Positions 20,247 through 20,772 of a DNA stretch of 20,772 nucleotides are shown here, piece after piece (the first letter of the stretch is position 1; every line of letters begins with the position of its first letter). Location of the stretch: contig NZ_CAKUAL010000036.1 of NCBI RefSeq assembly GCF_934636505.1, forward strand, positions 1 to 20,772, read 5' to 3'. This DNA comes from an uncultured Ellagibacter sp. (lineage in GTDB: Bacteria > Actinomycetota > Coriobacteriia > Coriobacteriales > Eggerthellaceae). Position numbers and translations under genes: made by a program. The notes beneath the pieces are model-generated. The model did not search any database and was not told where the DNA came from. It worked only from the letters and a program-made list of their open reading frames with translations.

Positions 20247-20772
20247 TTGAAAACGAACGTTGAGGTTCTCGAATCCGGCGCCACCAAACTCACGGTGACC
20301 ATTGAAGCCGCCGATATCGATGCTCGCATCAAGAAGGCCTACAAAGACTTCGGCAAGAAGTACAAGTTCCCTGGTTTCCGTCCCGGCCATGTGCCTCGTC
20401 AGATCATCGACGCCAACCTGGGCAAGGAAGCCGTGCTCTCCACGGTTACCGACGAAATGCTCAACGAGTCGTTCCCCGTGGCTATCGATGAAGCCGACCT
20501 CATCCTGATTTCCGAACCCAAGTTCTCCGAGGTCGACGGCCTCGTCGAAGAGGGCAAAGATTTCACCTTCTCCATCGAGTGCGAGGTCAAGCCTGCTCTC
20601 GAGCTCTCCGATTACTCCCCGGTTCACATCGAGGTTCCCTTCAAGACCGCCTCTGAGGCCGAAATCGACAGGGAGATCGACAACCTGGGCAACGCTTATC
20701 ACGACTACAAGAACGCTCCTGCCAACACCAAGGTGAAGGCCGACTCCGTCGTCGAGCTCGACATCAAGGCTG
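20247..20772 (+). CDS. tig: Trigger factor, second copy, N-terminal part (runs off right edge)
   Basis: The visible 175 codons cover the ribosome-binding domain, with the signature FPGFRPGHVPRQII, and the beginning of the middle domain. They align from end to end with the other tig product in this window: RIKKAYKDF, FPGFR, IIDANLG/IIDNALG, ELSDY, SEAEID and NTKVKADS are shared, and identity is roughly half by eye. The start is the TTG at 20247-20249: GGAGG lies five bases upstream and the sequence MKTNVEVLES then matches METKVEALQD of the paralogue. An in-frame ATG at 20235 overlaps this Shine-Dalgarno sequence and is less likely. It is 91 bases downstream of tRNA-Leu with no terminator seen between, so co-transcription is possible. 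Confidence 0.92.
   Translation, partial: MKTNVEVLESGATKLTVTIEAADIDARIKKAYKDFGKKYKFPGFRPGHVPRQIIDANLGKEAVLSTVTDEMLNESFPVAIDEADLILISEPKFSEVDGLVEEGKDFTFSIECEVKPALELSDYSPVHIEVPFKTASEAEIDREIDNLGNAYHDYKNAPANTKVKADSVVELDIKA

Noticed and set aside
1..20772. CRISPR array, insertion sequence, prophage or integrase next to tRNA-Leu
   Set aside because: No regularly spaced repeats, transposase, integrase or duplicated tRNA 3' end were found in the window.

Overview
The window is a GC-rich bacterial chromosome segment dominated by housekeeping genes. Most genes lie on the minus strand. The gene set (two-subunit glycyl-tRNA synthetase, ffh, the rpsP/khpA/rimM/trmD block, tig-clpP-clpX-valS), an SRRNFVK-type Tat lipoprotein signal, and strict-anaerobe proteins (iron-sulfur flavoprotein, BioB-like radical SAM enzyme, DUF1847 protein) suggest a gut-type anaerobic actinobacterium of class Coriobacteriia, probably Eggerthellaceae. 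That placement is inference from protein style, not from a database match.

Layout, given in transcription order for the minus strand. (1) Positions 3065 down to 1: a strong promoter drives rpsP-khpA-rimM-trmD-lepB-glyQ (glyQ runs off the left edge). An intrinsic terminator sits between rimM and trmD, and trmD carries an in-frame insertion of about 50 codons that coincides with a large DNA palindrome. (2) 5356 to 3106: ffh, then an iron-sulfur flavoprotein placed between ffh and rpsP. (3) 6360 to 5650: a membrane double-zinc-ribbon protein with its own -10 element and terminator. (4) 7134 to 6487: a phd-doc toxin-antitoxin pair with a clear promoter and overlapping operator palindrome, next to what looks like a small gene remnant. 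(5) 13716 to 7258: tig (terminator), clpP, clpX, valS (terminator), the protein-folding and proteolysis cluster. (6) 13942-14676, plus strand: a DUF1847 protein that converges on the next unit. (7) 19642 to 14691: a five-gene unit of Tat-exported substrate-binding lipoprotein, ABC ATPase, permease, BioB-like radical SAM enzyme and a BspA-type leucine-rich-repeat protein. (8) 20070 to the right edge, plus strand: tRNA-Leu(UAG), then the start of a second trigger-factor gene, clearly paralogous to the tig at 12310-13716 and in inverted orientation to it.

The least ordinary items are the palindromic insertion inside trmD, the attenuator-like terminator in front of trmD, the inverted-repeat leader over the rpsP ribosome binding site, the two trigger factors, and the importer plus radical SAM operon of unknown substrate. 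Several annotated starts are shorter than the longest reading frame because a Shine-Dalgarno sequence decides them (ffh, khpA, clpP, the ABC ATPase, the radical SAM gene, DUF1847, the zinc-ribbon protein). The second tig begins at a TTG.
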